Below, piece by piece: positions 26,526 through 37,294 of a stretch of 64,000 bases of DNA. The stretch is from Bizionia paragorgiae (lineage in GTDB: Bacteria > Bacteroidota > Bacteroidia > Flavobacteriales > Flavobacteriaceae): positions 124,001-188,000 of the forward strand of contig NZ_FNQK01000003.1 of the NCBI RefSeq assembly GCF_900107625.1. The letters are read 5' to 3'. The number at the start of each line of letters is the position of its first letter. The first letter of the stretch is position 1. Both the position numbers and the translations under genes were made by a program. A model generated the notes under the pieces. That model was not told the DNA's origin and ran no database searches. It saw only the letters and a list, made by a program, of their open reading frames with translations.

Positions 26526-29312
26526 ATGCGAAAGTTCTTACTGCTTTTAGCACTTTTAAGTGTCGGAAGTGTATTCTCACAATCAAAATCATTTAAAGTC
26601 TCCGGTACCCTTATAGGGGCAGACGATCAAGCTCCTCTTGAAGCTGCAACCGTTTATGTGCAACGCGTAAAAGATAGCTCTTTGGTGTCTTATACTATTT
26701 CCGATAGGGATGGGGCTTTTGTTTTAGAGGATAAAACTTACGATGATAAATTACATTTATTAATCTCTTATGTGGGGTATAATACACATTCCCAAATTAT
26801 TAAAATCCCACAGGATAAAACCGAACTAAAACTTGATGTCCTGCCACTAGAACTAAGTTCTAACTCGCTGTCGGAAGTCGTTATTCAATCTACTGCACCC
26901 GTTACGATTAAAAAGGACACCTTAGAATTTAATGTAAGCTCTTTTAAAACAAAAAAGGACGCTAATGTCGAAGATCTATTAAAACAGTTACCAGGTGTTG
27001 AGATTGATGATGATGGTAAAATAAAAATAAACGGTAAGGATGTTAATAAGATATTGGTAAACGGTAAGCCCTTTTTTGGAGACGATCCGAGTATTACAAC
27101 TAAAAACCTGACTAAGGATATTATTGAAAAAATTCAGATTGTCGATACAAAAACCAAATCTGAAGCCTTTACAGGAGAAAAAGGGGATAAAGACAATAAA
27201 ACCATCAACTTAACAATCAAAGAAGAAAATAACAAAGGTGTTTTCGGACGGGTGTCTGCCGGTGCAGGTACCGATAAACGTTATGAACTTGCTGGAATGG
27301 TTAATGTTTTTGATAATGACCAACGTATAAGTGTTCTTGCGGGTGGTAATAATACCAATTCTCCAGGCTTTAGTTTTGGTGAGATTTCTAAAATGTTTGG
27401 CCGTAGCGGAAGTACCTCTTGGAATAGTAATGGCTCATTTTCTATAGGAGGCCGCTCTTTTGGTGGGGGAGAAGGGATTACTAAATCTCAGAATGTTGGT
27501 GCGAATTATGCCGATAAAATAGGGGAGTTTGCAGATGTGTCTGGAGATTATTTTTATTCCGGAAGTAACTCTGAAAATGAATCGTCTTCACAAAGAGAAA
27601 CCATTTTATCCGATTCTCGGTTTTTTTCTAACTCCGTGTCACGATCCGTTAATGATACCGATAGTCATACAGCAAATTTAGATTTTGAAATAAAAGTAGA
27701 TTCTACTTTTTTAATCAATATTAAACCGTCTTTTGGTTATACAACCACACAAACAAATTACTACAGTAGTGATAATACGCTTAATGAAAATCAAGAGCTT
27801 ATTAACCAATCTATGCTGAATTCGAACGTAGAAAGTTTAGGTAAGCGCTTTAGTAATAATTTAAGCCTGACTAAAAAGTATGGGAGTGATGGCGCGTTTT
27901 TTAGACTGCAGTTAAATAATAGTATTAATAATAACGAAAGCGACGACTACTTAAGCTCAGATACAGAAGTTTTTGGAAGTAATCCGGAGTCTATTAATAG
28001 AAACCAATATACCAGTGGCTTAAATAAAAGTAGAGGCTTAGGTGTAGATTTCACATATCGCCTGCCGGTAATCTCTAAGAAACTTTTTTTAAATTTTGAA
28101 TACGAATACGATAGAGATAGCGATGAAAATACCAAAAGTACTTTCGATCATAATTCAATATCTAATGGTTTTGATGATTTTAATGAGGAATTAAGTACAG
28201 ATTTTGATTATCTAGACACAAAGCATTCTCCGGGATTAAAAGTGTCTTATGAAACAGAGAAATGGTTTACTAGCTTAAAGGGAAGTTATGTGTTTAGAAC
28301 ACTTGAAAATAACGATTTACTCCGAGAGCATTTTAATGTAAAAAAAGACTTTGAAGCTTTCGAGATCGATTATTACTTTAATTATCGATTTAGTAAAAAA
28401 GCCTCTGTGTATTCTGGATACGACTATAAAACAGCGCCTCCAGCTCTAAGGCAATTACAAGCCTATTCTGATGTGTCTAATCCGTTAAACATTGTTATTG
28501 GAAATCCGAATCTAAGCCCTTCTAATAAGCACAGCTTTTATTTAGGATATAACTCTTTCGATTGGCAAAAAAGAACAGGGTTTTATATTTATACTAATTT
28601 TGATTTTAATAATAACGAGGTGGTTTCTAAAACAGAAGTCGACCCTGAGACTTTAAAGCGTATTACAACCTATGCCAATGTCGATGGGAATTATCGAGGA
28701 AACGCAAGTGTTAGTTACAGTAAAAATTTCAAATTAGATTCGTTGCGTCAGGTTAAAGTCCGTTTGAGTGCTTGGGGTAACTTGTCTAAAAACATAAACT
28801 TTAATAATGGTGTGCAGTACGCTAGTAAAGTAGCTTCGATAACTCCGAACTTATCTTTAGAGTTCGATTGGAAGAAGGTTATGGAGTTTAAACCCTATTA
28901 CCGAATTACATTTTCTAAAAATAAATATGATATTGAAGCCTTTGAAGATCGTACGTTTTCGAGACATAACTTAGGATTGAGAACAGCGACGTTCTTGCCT
29001 AAGAATTTTGAATGGAGAAATGATATTAGCTTTAATTATAACCCCGATATTGCTGAAGGCTTTCAAAAAGATGCATGGTTTTGGAACTCAACTTTGGCCT
29101 ATTCTGTTCTGAAAGACCAAGGTGCTGTTACCTTAAAAGTGTATGATTTATTAAATCAAAATACCAATGCTAGACGAACGGCAACACGAGATTATATTGA
29201 AGATTCTCAAAGTACGGTCTTAACACAATACTTTATGTTGAGCTTTAGTTGGAAGTTTAATAGCTTGGGGTCAAAAGGAGAAACTAGAAGTGGTGGCATG
29301 CATTTCTTTTAA
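26526..29312 (+). CDS. Outer-membrane beta-barrel protein with carboxypeptidase-like domain
   Basis: A 928-residue protein. Signal peptide at 1-19, then a carboxypeptidase-regulatory-like beta domain (about 22-110, VSGTLIGADDQAPLEAATVYV), a plug-like domain (about 130-220, EDLLKQLPGVEIDDDGKIKINGK), and a large beta barrel to the end. This is the outer-membrane beta-barrel family related to TonB-dependent receptors. The plug motif LLKQLPGVE and the phrase VNGKPFFGDDPS are typical of it. It may export or import a ligand but no partner gene such as a SusD is next to it. Confidence 0.85.
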   Translation: MRKFLLLLALLSVGSVFSQSKSFKVSGTLIGADDQAPLEAATVYVQRVKDSSLVSYTISDRDGAFVLEDKTYDDKLHLLISYVGYNTHSQIIKIPQDKTELKLDVLPLELSSNSLSEVVIQSTAPVTIKKDTLEFNVSSFKTKKDANVEDLLKQLPGVEIDDDGKIKINGKDVNKILVNGKPFFGDDPSITTKNLTKDIIEKIQIVDTKTKSEAFTGEKGDKDNKTINLTIKEENNKGVFGRVSAGAGTDKRYELAGMVNVFDNDQRISVLAGGNNTNSPGFSFGEISKMFGRSGSTSWNSNGSFSIGGRSFGGGEGITKSQNVGANYADKIGEFADVSGDYFYSGSNSENESSSQRETILSDSRFFSNSVSRSVNDTDSHTANLDFEIKVDSTFLINIKPSFGYTTTQTNYYSSDNTLNENQELINQSMLNSNVESLGKRFSNNLSLTKKYGSDGAFFRLQLNNSINNNESDDYLSSDTEVFGSNPESINRNQYTSGLNKSRGLGVDFTYRLPVISKKLFLNFEYEYDRDSDENTKSTFDHNSISNGFDDFNEELSTDFDYLDTKHSPGLKVSYETEKWFTSLKGSYVFRTLENNDLLREHFNVKKDFEAFEIDYYFNYRFSKKASVYSGYDYKTAPPALRQLQAYSDVSNPLNIVIGNPNLSPSNKHSFYLGYNSFDWQKRTGFYIYTNFDFNNNEVVSKTEVDPETLKRITTYANVDGNYRGNASVSYSKNFKLDSLRQVKVRLSAWGNLSKNINFNNGVQYASKVASITPNLSLEFDWKKVMEFKPYYRITFSKNKYDIEAFEDRTFSRHNLGLRTATFLPKNFEWRNDISFNYNPDIAEGFQKDAWFWNSTLAYSVLKDQGAVTLKVYDLLNQNTNARRTATRDYIEDSQSTVLTQYFMLSFSWKFNSLGSKGETRSGGMHFF

Positions 29313-29332
29313 AGAAAGCTAAACTCACAATC

Positions 29333-29370
29333 AAAAAAAAAATCAGCAACTAAGTTGCTGATTTTTTTTT
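29333..29370 (+). terminator. Rho-independent terminator
   Basis: A run of A then ATCAGCAAC (to 29350) pairs with GTTGCTGAT from 29354 followed by nine T; loop TAA. About 18 bp including the A/T flanks. Ends the outer-membrane protein transcript. Confidence 0.85.
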
Positions 29371-29633
29371 GTTAATACTCTAGGAGATGTGTTCTGATTT
29401 AAAGTGTTTACCAATGTTTAATAATACAGTCTAATGTTTTACTAACCCCATCTGATAGTCGTTTACTTTACAGAGTCTACCAAAGAGGGTTTATAATAGC
29501 ATGTGTTAAAGAGTTAGCTATACTGAGATTAGAGCTTATTAAATTTGCTTAGGGTATTTTGAAATTAGAAAACTAAGCGACTATAGTGCTTATTAGAACC
29601 TATACAAGACGTTCATCTAGTGAGTTTTGATTG

Positions 29634-29810
29634 CTAGATTGCGTTTTTAATATTAGGAATAGAATCTATAGTATAAACACAACCCGCGTTTGGTGTTGCT
29701 AGTGCTGTTTTATAAGGTAATAAATGCTCTTCTTTATCAGGGAAATTGGCCCTTCTATTTTGAACGACCAATTTGCTAAAGTAATCTTGTATTAGTGTGG
29801 TATGGAGTGC
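29634..29810 (-). pseudogene. Possible remnant of a coding sequence
   Basis: On the minus strand 58 codons are open between two stops without a start codon. The translation contains YFSKLVVQNRRANFPDKEE and LLPYKTALATPNAGCVYTID, which reads like real protein rather than noise. I do not recognise the family. The remaining bases of 29371-29851 hold nothing else that I can identify. This may be the 3' part of a decayed gene. Confidence 0.25.
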
Positions 29811-29851
29811 TTAATAATTAGAAAATTGAGCAGGTAAAAAGTTGATTATTG

Positions 29852-30697
29852 TTACCAGCCTCCTGAGGCACCACCGCCACCAAAGCTACCGCCGCCGAAT
29901 CCACCGCCAAATCCGCCGCCGCCGAAACCTCCTCCGGAGCTACCGCCACCAAAACCACCGCCAAAACCACCTCGGCCAGCGCTGCTTAAAATGATCGCAT
30001 CTAAAATACTCGTTGTACGGTGTCCGCCATTATTACCACCGCCACCGCCTCTTTGGTTTTTAGATATTGAAGCTAAGATGATTATAAAAACTATAAATAG
30101 GAAAAACATAAGTCCTACTGGGAAACCTTCGTTAGGAGCTTTTTGACGAGTGCCTGTGTATTCGCCTTGCATTACTTCGAATATGGCGTCTGCACCGCGA
30201 TTTAATCCGCCATAATAATCGTTGCGCTTAAAAAAAGGAATGATGTCCATTTCTATAATACGTCTAGACATAGCATCGGTCATTAAATGCTCGGTACCTT
30301 TTCCTGTGCTGATCCCAATTTTTCGATCGTCTCGGGCAAGAAGAATAAAAATTCCATTGTCTTTTTCGGCATCTCCAATACCCCATTTTTCAGCCCAATT
30401 CGCACCTAGGTAATTTATATATTCCCCTTTGGTCGATGGAATAATCGCCACAACAATTTGTGTTGAAGTGGTGTCAGAATATTTTACAAGCTTATTCTCT
30501 AAAGTGCTTTTTTCTGTTGCCGATAGTAAATTATAGTAATCGTAAACACTCGTTTGTCCGCCATCCTTTAAAGGTGGTTTTTTAGGGATATCAAATTGCC
30601 CAAAGGACAGTGTTAGTGAACAAAAAGCAAAGACTAAAAATAGGATGCTTTTTTTTAACGATGAATAGGCTGTACTATAAGATGGAGAATCGTGCAT
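29852..30697 (-). CDS. TPM-domain protein with glycine-rich tail
   Basis: A 281-residue protein. A hydrophobic signal segment lies at about 17-33 after a short polar start, and a TPM (Psb32/MOLO-1-like) domain at about 45-180 (VYDYYNLLSATEKSTLENKL, GIFILLARDDRKIGISTGKG). A membrane helix follows at about 193-210. The C-terminal 60 residues are almost only Gly, Ser and Phe in GGGFGGG repeats. Proteins of this type are usually next to LemA and a second TPM protein, as here. The start is 8 nt after the stop of the upstream TPM gene. Role in the envelope unknown. Confidence 0.88.
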   Translation of the reverse strand: MHDSPSYSTAYSSLKKSILFLVFAFCSLTLSFGQFDIPKKPPLKDGGQTSVYDYYNLLSATEKSTLENKLVKYSDTTSTQIVVAIIPSTKGEYINYLGANWAEKWGIGDAEKDNGIFILLARDDRKIGISTGKGTEHLMTDAMSRRIIEMDIIPFFKRNDYYGGLNRGADAIFEVMQGEYTGTRQKAPNEGFPVGLMFFLFIVFIIILASISKNQRGGGGGNNGGHRTTSILDAIILSSAGRGGFGGGFGGGSSGGGFGGGGFGGGFGGGSFGGGGASGGW

Positions 30698-30705
30698 GGT
30701 ATTTT

Positions 30706-31146
30706 TTAACCTTTAGAAATAGAGTCTGAGAGTTCGTTTTTATCGGTATCATCCCAAGGGAAATACGCTTTTAATTGCTCGCCCGCTTTTAAAATGCCGT
30801 CTATTAAGCCTTGTTTAAAATGTCCTTTTTTAAATTGAGCTTGTATACTGTGAATCGTATCATCCCAAAAGGTGTCTTTAACAACGTCGTTAATACCTTG
30901 ATCGCCATAAATAGCGAAATTTCTATCGTCTACAGCAACGTAAATAAGCACGCCGTTGCGTTGATCTGTATTGTACATCTTAAGTGAAGAAAACACTTCT
31001 AAAGCACGCGCTTCAATGTCGCCCTTAGAAGTGTTTTCAATATGTACTCGGATTTCTCCTGAGGTTTGCTTTTCTGCCACACGAATAGCTGCAACAATCT
31101 CTTGTTCTTCACTAGGTGTTAAAAAAGCTTCAACTGTATTTGGCAT
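30706..31146 (-). CDS. TPM-domain protein
   Basis: A 146-residue soluble protein consisting of one TPM domain, with the conserved start FLTPSEEQEIVAAIRVAEKQ and the segment GVLIYVAVDDRNFAIYGDQG. No signal peptide is seen. It sits between lemA and the larger TPM protein, 3 nt from the former and 8 nt from the latter, so the three are one transcript. The function is not established. Confidence 0.88.
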   Translation of the reverse strand: MPNTVEAFLTPSEEQEIVAAIRVAEKQTSGEIRVHIENTSKGDIEARALEVFSSLKMYNTDQRNGVLIYVAVDDRNFAIYGDQGINDVVKDTFWDDTIHSIQAQFKKGHFKQGLIDGILKAGEQLKAYFPWDDTDKNELSDSISKG

Positions 31147-31149
31147 ATC

Positions 31150-31749
31150 TTATTTAAAATCAAAGTCTACATCAGGAGCAACTTCGCTTCCTGCTTCGGC
31201 TTGGTAGTAATCCATTGGGTCAAAATTAAACAGTCCCGCTAAAAGTGAGTTAGGGAAACGTTTAACGTGTTTGTTGTACGGCTCTATGGCTTCGTTATAT
31301 CGGTCTCTAGCAACATTAATTCTGTTTTCAGTACCTTCTAATTGCGATTGTAACTCTAAAAAGTTTTGATTCGCTTTAATGTCTGGATAACGCTCTACAG
31401 AAACAAGTAATCGCGAAAGCGCACTACTTAATCCGCTTTGTGCCTGATTAAATTGTTCTAATTGCTGTGGTGTAATATTTGAAGGGTCTATAGTAATAGA
31501 TGTTGCTTTAGATCGCGCATTAATAACCGCTTCTAAGGTGCTTTTTTCAAAATCTGCTGCACCTTGTACAGTTTTAACTAAATTACCAATTAGGTCGTTT
31601 CTACGTTGGTAGCTACTCTCTACATTACCCCAAGTTTTGGTTGCTGTTTCTTGTAAGTCGACAGCAGTATTGTTAAAGTTTTTCCCCCAAGAGTACAGAC
31701 TGAAAGCAAGTACGCCTAATATAATTACCGGGATTAGCCATTTTTTCAT
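31150..31749 (-). CDS. lemA: LemA family protein
   Basis: A 199-residue protein with an N-terminal membrane anchor (about 3-20) and a helical bundle. Family motifs are visible: WGNVESSYQRRNDLIGNLV, the segment FEKSTLEAVINARSKA and the ending RFPNSLLAGLFNFDP. LemA proteins occur in many bacteria, usually with TPM proteins, as here; the molecular function is unknown. First of a three-gene group lemA-TPM-TPM. Confidence 0.92.
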   Translation of the reverse strand: MKKWLIPVIILGVLAFSLYSWGKNFNNTAVDLQETATKTWGNVESSYQRRNDLIGNLVKTVQGAADFEKSTLEAVINARSKATSITIDPSNITPQQLEQFNQAQSGLSSALSRLLVSVERYPDIKANQNFLELQSQLEGTENRINVARDRYNEAIEPYNKHVKRFPNSLLAGLFNFDPMDYYQAEAGSEVAPDVDFDFK

Positions 31750-31800
31750 AATAGTTAGTTTTAAGTGTTTATTTTATTAGTAGTAAATGTAACGCGGATG

Positions 31801-32130
31801 TTACAGTTGATTTTTTATTTTGATGAGTTCATTTTTTACACCTTCTAATTTACTAATAATTTCAAAAGTTGAAAGTGTTTGACGGCGTTCTTCTTTTAAG
31901 TGAATTTTCGCGCCCTCAAGAGTAAATCCTCTTTCTTTTACAAGATGATAAATAAATTTTAAATGCTCTATGTCTTCAGGCGTAAATTTACGATTCCCTT
32001 TAGCGTTTTTTTTTGGTTTAAGCACATCAAATTCTTTCTCCCAAAAGCGAATTAATGAGGTGTTTACCTTGAAAGCCTTGGCAACTTCGCCAATCGCATA
32101 ATAGCGTTTTTCTGGAAGATCTATATGCAT
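31801..32130 (-). CDS. MerR family transcriptional regulator
   Basis: A 109-residue protein. MerR-type winged helix at residues about 8-78 with YAIGEVAKAFKVNTSLIRFW, then NRKFTPEDIEHLKFIYHLV, and a short coiled tail that would serve as dimerisation helix. No metal-binding cysteines. The start codon shares one base with the stop of the M23 peptidase gene upstream, so the two are translationally linked. Confidence 0.88.
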   Translation of the reverse strand: MHIDLPEKRYYAIGEVAKAFKVNTSLIRFWEKEFDVLKPKKNAKGNRKFTPEDIEHLKFIYHLVKERGFTLEGAKIHLKEERRQTLSTFEIISKLEGVKNELIKIKNQL

Positions 32131-33101
32131 TAATCTAAAGATTGGTTTTCTAAAGAAGCGTGCTCAACAAGTTTATCAAACTCTTCGGCAGTTAAACTTC
32201 CGTAGTAAAAGTTTATCGGATTGATGCGTTCTTCATCTTTAAAAATTTCATAGTGCAAGTGTGGCGCTTCCGAACGACCGGTGCTACCAACAAAACCTAT
32301 AATATCTCCACGCTGTACTTTTTGATTCTTCTTTACATTAAACTTGTACAAGTGAGCATATAACGACACATAGCCGTAACCGTGATCTATTCTTATATGA
32401 TTTCCGTAACCTGTAGAATTATTGTCAGCCCTAACAACTACACCATCTCCAGCGGCATAAATTGGGGTGCCTCGCGGTGCCGTGAAATCCATACCATAAT
32501 GAAACTTTCTAGCTTTAGTAAAAGGATCTGTACGGTAACCATATCCTGAAGCTACACGCTTTAAATCCTCGTTTTTAACAGGTTGAATGGCTGGGATAGA
32601 GGCAAGGAGTTTTTCTTTCTCTTCGGCTAAAACAGCAATTTCGTCTAAAGATTTAGATTGTACAACAATTTGTTTTTGTAAGATGTCTAAGCGCTTGCTT
32701 GTTTCTATAATAATTTTAGAATTGTCATAACCTTGTAATTTTGAGTATCGGTTAACACCACCAAAACCTGCTCTGCGTTGTTCTTCAGGAATCGGATTGG
32801 CTTCAAAATATAAGCGGTAAATAGTATTGTCACGATCTTCAACGTTAGCAAGAACAGCTTCAGCTTCGTCCATTTTTTTATTCAGTAAATTAAACTGAAT
32901 CTGCATATTACTTAACTCGCGTTGTAAGGCCTTTTCTTTTGGCGATTCTAAATACTGACTAGCTATAAAAACAAATACAAAACCAAATAAAGCAGCAGCA
33001 AATAAAAAGAATAAAGCATACTTTATAGTACGCCTTTTTTTACGTTCTATCTTGCGATACGATAATGTATCTGAATCATAATAATATTTTACCTTACTCA
33101 T
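32130..33101 (-). CDS. M23 family cell-wall peptidase
   Basis: A 323-residue protein. A cytoplasmic basic start, one membrane helix (about 28-48), a coiled coil (about 58-110) and an LytM domain at about 190-305. The zinc ligands are in HYGMDFTAPRGTP (H and D) and HLHYE near the end. It would cut peptide cross-links in peptidoglycan from the membrane. It overlaps the MerR gene by one base. Divergent from alaS. Confidence 0.92.
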   Translation of the reverse strand: MSKVKYYYDSDTLSYRKIERKKRRTIKYALFFLFAAALFGFVFVFIASQYLESPKEKALQRELSNMQIQFNLLNKKMDEAEAVLANVEDRDNTIYRLYFEANPIPEEQRRAGFGGVNRYSKLQGYDNSKIIIETSKRLDILQKQIVVQSKSLDEIAVLAEEKEKLLASIPAIQPVKNEDLKRVASGYGYRTDPFTKARKFHYGMDFTAPRGTPIYAAGDGVVVRADNNSTGYGNHIRIDHGYGYVSLYAHLYKFNVKKNQKVQRGDIIGFVGSTGRSEAPHLHYEIFKDEERINPINFYYGSLTAEEFDKLVEHASLENQSLD

Positions 33102-33322
33102 TATCTAATTTATACTATTTTTGCACTGTTAAACAATTAAAAAAAAGAGTTTAATTGGTTAGCAAACGAACAAACCTACAAAAATATTATCATATTATTT
33201 TTGATAAGAGTATAATTGTAGGTTCAATCTCTTAAAATCAATAGCATAAAATTAAGGGAGATAAATTAAAAACAATTTACTATTAATAGTAATTTAACAG
33301 AAGTAAGACTAATAGATACATT

Positions 33323-35938
33323 ATGAAATCTCAAGACGTACGCTCTACATATTTAAATTTTTTCGAAGGCAAGAAACACAGTATTGTTCCATCTGCACCC
33401 ATGGTTTTAAAAGACGACCCTACCCTGATGTTTGTAAATTCGGGAATGGCGCCTTTTAAAGAATTTTTTCTTGGTAATGGAACGCCTAAAAACACGCGTA
33501 TTACCGATTCACAAAAATGTTTACGTGTGTCCGGAAAACACAATGACTTAGAGGAAGTAGGATACGATACCTACCACCATACTTTATTCGAAATGTTGGG
33601 GAACTGGAGTTTTGGTGATTACTTTAAGAAAGAGGCAATCGCTTGGGCTTGGGAATTATTAGTAGATGTTTATAAAATAGATCCAGACATATTATACGTT
33701 ACCGTTTTTGAAGGAAGTAAAGACGGAGACAATTTAGAAATGGATCAAGAGGCTTACGATTTTTGGAAAGCTATTATTCCTGAAGATCGTATTCTTATGG
33801 GGAATAAAAAAGATAACTTCTGGGAAATGGGAGAGCAAGGACCTTGCGGACCATGTAGTGAAATTCATGTTGATATTCGTACACCAGAAGAAAAAGCATT
33901 AGTCTCAGGTAAAGATTTAGTAAACCAGGATCACCCACAGGTTGTCGAAATATGGAATTTGGTTTTTATGCAATACAACCGTAAGGCCGATGGTTCTTTA
34001 GAAAGTTTACCTAACAAACATATCGATACAGGTATGGGTTTTGAGCGCTTGTGTATGGTATTACAAGATGTAAAATCAAATTACGATACCGATGTGTTTA
34101 CGCCTATTATTCGTGAAATTGAAACCATAACAGATACGGAGTATGGTAAAGAAGAAAAAGTTGATATTGCGATTCGTGTTATTTCAGATCACGTACGTGC
34201 TGTAGCCTTTTCTATTGCCGATGGGCAGCTGCCAAGTAATACGGGAGCAGGTTATGTAATTCGTAGAATTCTTCGTCGCGCTGTGCGTTACGGCTTTACC
34301 TTCTTAGATAAAAAGGAGCCATTTATTTACAGACTGGTAAATGTGTTAAGTAAAAAAATGGGGGAAGCTTTCCCGGAAATTAAAAGTCAGAAGCAACTTA
34401 TTGAAAACGTAATCAAAGAGGAGGAAACCTCTTTCTTAAGAACATTAGATCAAGGTTTAGTGTTGTTAGATCGTATTATTGAAACGACAAAAGGAAAGGA
34501 AGTTTCTGGAGATAAAGCTTTCGAATTATATGATACCTATGGTTTTCCTATAGATTTAACAGCCTTAATTTTATCTGAAAAAGGATTAGACTTAGACGAA
34601 AAAGGCTTTAACGACGAGCTGCAAAAACAAAAACAACGCTCGCGTGCCGCTAGTGAAATGACTACCGATGATTGGACCATTTTAGTGGATGATGCTGTAG
34701 AAGAGTTTGTAGGATACGATCATTTAGAAGCACAAGTTAAATTAACACGATATAGAAAAGTAACCTCTAAAAAAGAGGGGGAGATGTATCAATTGGTTTT
34801 TAATCTTACACCTTTTTATGCTGAGGGTGGAGGACAAGTAGGAGATAAAGGTTACCTTGAAGATGCTAAAGGAGATGTTGTATATATCGTAGACACTAAA
34901 AAGGAAAATAATGTTATCATTCATTTTTCAAAAACCTTACCATCAGATCTCAATGCGACATTTAAAGCGGTTGTAGATGCCAAACAACGTTACCGTACCG
35001 AATGTAATCATACGGCAACCCATTTATTACACCAAGCATTAAGAGAGGTTTTGGGTGATCATGTCGAGCAAAAGGGTAGTGCTGTACATTCAAAATACTT
35101 GCGCTTCGATTTTTCACATTTCTCAAAAGTAACACCAGAACAATTACGCGATGTTGAAGATTTTGTCAACGCGAGAATAGAAGGCAAATTAGCTTTAGAA
35201 GAACAGCGCTCAGTACCTATGGAAAAAGCTTTAGAGCAGGGGGCTGTAGCTTTATTTGGTGAAAAATACGGAGATACCGTGCGTACTATTCGTTTCGGAC
35301 AGTCTATGGAGCTTTGTGGGGGGACTCATGTTAAAAACACCGGTGATATTTGGCATTTTAAAATTGTTTCTGAAGGTGCTGTAGCATCAGGAATTAGACG
35401 TATAGAAGCGATTACCAACGATGCAGTTAAAGATTTTTACTCTGAAAATAACCGCGCGTTTTTTGAAATGAAAGATTTGCTTAATAATGCTAAAGAGCCA
35501 GTTAAAGCTTTGGAATCTTTAAAAGAGGAAAATGTAGCTTTAAAAAAGCAAATCGAAAGTTTGTTGAAAGAGAAAGCGAAAAACTTAAAAGGGGAATTAG
35601 CCAATGAGTTAAGTGAAATTAACGGCATTCAATTTTTAGCTAAGAAAGTTGATTTAGACGCTTCTGGAATTAAAGATGTTGCTTTTGAATTAGGGAATAA
35701 ACATAAAAACCTATTTTTATTATTTGCATCTGCCGATGCAAATAAAGCGATGCTAACGTGTTATATTTCTAAAGAATTAGTTCAAGAACGCAACCTTAAT
35801 GCGGGACTTGTCGTTAGAGAATTAGGAAAGCTTATTCAAGGTGGCGGTGGTGGCCAGCCGTTCTTTGCAACTGCTGGAGGTAAAAACCCTGCGGGAATAG
35901 AGCAAGCGCTTAAAGAGGCTAAAAACTACGTACAGTAG
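33323..35938 (+). CDS. alaS: Alanyl-tRNA synthetase
   Basis: An 871-residue enzyme of usual length. The catalytic class II core starts [13 protein letters not shown]. The editing domain has the zinc motif [11 protein letters not shown] and CGGTH. The C-terminal C-Ala domain ends [14 protein letters not shown]. It attaches alanine to tRNA-Ala. It is divergent from the M23 peptidase gene with 221 nt between them. Confidence 0.98.
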   Translation: MKSQDVRSTYLNFFEGKKHSIVPSAPMVLKDDPTLMFVNSGMAPFKEFFLGNGTPKNTRITDSQKCLRVSGKHNDLEEVGYDTYHHTLFEMLGNWSFGDYFKKEAIAWAWELLVDVYKIDPDILYVTVFEGSKDGDNLEMDQEAYDFWKAIIPEDRILMGNKKDNFWEMGEQGPCGPCSEIHVDIRTPEEKALVSGKDLVNQDHPQVVEIWNLVFMQYNRKADGSLESLPNKHIDTGMGFERLCMVLQDVKSNYDTDVFTPIIREIETITDTEYGKEEKVDIAIRVISDHVRAVAFSIADGQLPSNTGAGYVIRRILRRAVRYGFTFLDKKEPFIYRLVNVLSKKMGEAFPEIKSQKQLIENVIKEEETSFLRTLDQGLVLLDRIIETTKGKEVSGDKAFELYDTYGFPIDLTALILSEKGLDLDEKGFNDELQKQKQRSRAASEMTTDDWTILVDDAVEEFVGYDHLEAQVKLTRYRKVTSKKEGEMYQLVFNLTPFYAEGGGQVGDKGYLEDAKGDVVYIVDTKKENNVIIHFSKTLPSDLNATFKAVVDAKQRYRTECNHTATHLLHQALREVLGDHVEQKGSAVHSKYLRFDFSHFSKVTPEQLRDVEDFVNARIEGKLALEEQRSVPMEKALEQGAVALFGEKYGDTVRTIRFGQSMELCGGTHVKNTGDIWHFKIVSEGAVASGIRRIEAITNDAVKDFYSENNRAFFEMKDLLNNAKEPVKALESLKEENVALKKQIESLLKEKAKNLKGELANELSEINGIQFLAKKVDLDASGIKDVAFELGNKHKNLFLLFASADANKAMLTCYISKELVQERNLNAGLVVRELGKLIQGGGGGQPFFATAGGKNPAGIEQALKEAKNYVQ

Positions 35939-35957
35939 GATATATAATTAAATACAG

Positions 35958-36911
35958 GTGAAACTTCAAACCCAAATACCAATACAGAAAGTCGGTAGTC
36001 CTATCGATTATAAGTCAAATGTATTGCTATTTGGGTCTTGTTTTGCCGAACATATTTCAAAGAAATTTGAATACTATAAATTTCAAAACACCTCCAACCC
36101 ATTTGGGATCTTATTTCATCCTAAAGCGATTGAGAAACTCCTTCTAAAAGCGCTTCATAAACAGGTGTATACTAGCGATGATGTGTTTTATTACAATGAG
36201 CGTTGGCAGTGTTATGACGCCCATTCTAAATTAAGTCAAGTCTCTAAAGAGGCTTTATTAGAAGCTTTAAATTCTAATGTTTCTTTAACGTACCAAAGTG
36301 TAATAAAAGCGTCTCATATAATTATTACTCTCGGATCAGCATGGGTGTATGTTTTAAAAGACACACAGGCTACTGTGGCTAATTGCCATAAAGTACCTCA
36401 AAACATGTTCGAAAAACGCTTGTTGTCTATTCACGAAATAAGTGCAAGTTTAAAATCGGTGATAAGAGAAGTAAAATCGGTGAATCCTAATGTTCAATTT
36501 ACTTTTACCGTGTCTCCAGTACGTCATATAAAAGATGGCTTTGTTGAAAATACCCTGAGTAAGTCCCACCTTATAGCTGCTATTCATCAGGTGATTGCCG
36601 ATGAGCGTTCTATATCTAATTCACCAATGTATTTTCCGTCTTTTGAAATTATGATGGACGAACTTCGCGATTATCGTTTTTATGCCGAAGACCTAGTGCA
36701 TCCTAATTCTACTGCAGTAAATTATATTTGGGAGTTGTTTCAAAATGCTTGGATAGCACCAAACGTATACCCTTTAATGAAAGAAGTTGATGCCGTGCAA
36801 AAAGGTCTTACCCATAAACCTTTTAACCCGTATTCTCAAGCGCATTTAAAATTTATTGAAGGATTAAATAATAAGATTTCAAAATTGAAAACCTTGGGAG
36901 TCCCGTTTTAA
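35958..36911 (+). CDS. GSCFA-domain protein
   Basis: A 317-residue protein named for its motif GSCFAEHISKKFEYYKF (here near residue 27). GSCFA domains resemble SGNH hydrolases; later blocks TVSPVRHIKDGFVENTLSKS and DDLVHPN-like EDLVHPNSTAVNYIWE hold the probable catalytic His and Asp. It starts with GTG, 19 nt after alaS, and is probably co-transcribed with it. Substrate unknown. Confidence 0.9.
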   Translation: MKLQTQIPIQKVGSPIDYKSNVLLFGSCFAEHISKKFEYYKFQNTSNPFGILFHPKAIEKLLLKALHKQVYTSDDVFYYNERWQCYDAHSKLSQVSKEALLEALNSNVSLTYQSVIKASHIIITLGSAWVYVLKDTQATVANCHKVPQNMFEKRLLSIHEISASLKSVIREVKSVNPNVQFTFTVSPVRHIKDGFVENTLSKSHLIAAIHQVIADERSISNSPMYFPSFEIMMDELRDYRFYAEDLVHPNSTAVNYIWELFQNAWIAPNVYPLMKEVDAVQKGLTHKPFNPYSQAHLKFIEGLNNKISKLKTLGVPF

Positions 36912-37294
36912 TTGAACTCCACTTTTAATGTGTTTAACAATTTAATTCGCAGTTTAACGAGTATTTATTGTGGGTTCGAATTTATGACGTATATTCAATA
37001 TGCTATTAATCAGTTAGAAACATCAGTATTGGGAGTGATAAGCACTTTGATATTGATGTTTTTTCAGGTTACTACTTTTCTATATCAATTTATAGCATAT
37101 AATCCTTTCAACAATTATTTTGTGAGTTCGTCGATTTTTTAACTACTGATAATTAATAAGTTGTAAGTTTATAGTGCTATTAATCATCATTTATTTAAGA
37201 CATCAGTAACTTGGAAGTTTTAATCAACTTCAGTGTTTACTGATGTTTTTTATGATTATAATAAAGACTCTGAAAGTTTTCCTATATTAGGTCC
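36912..37294 (+). other. Intergenic region without a supported gene
   Basis: A 76-codon open frame starts with TTG directly after the GSCFA stop, but it has no ribosome site and no recognisable domain. A terminator lies at its right end. Nothing else is visible. Confidence 0.5.
37200..37250 (+). terminator. Rho-independent terminator
   Basis: ACATCAGTAA at 37200-37209 pairs with TTACTGATGT at 37237-37246, with an inner GAAGTT/AACTTC stem, then TTTTT. Likely end of the alaS-GSCFA transcript. Confidence 0.8.

Noticed and set aside
36912-37142. 76-codon frame after the GSCFA gene
   Set aside because: TTG start directly behind a stop codon, no ribosome site, no recognisable domain or coding signal.
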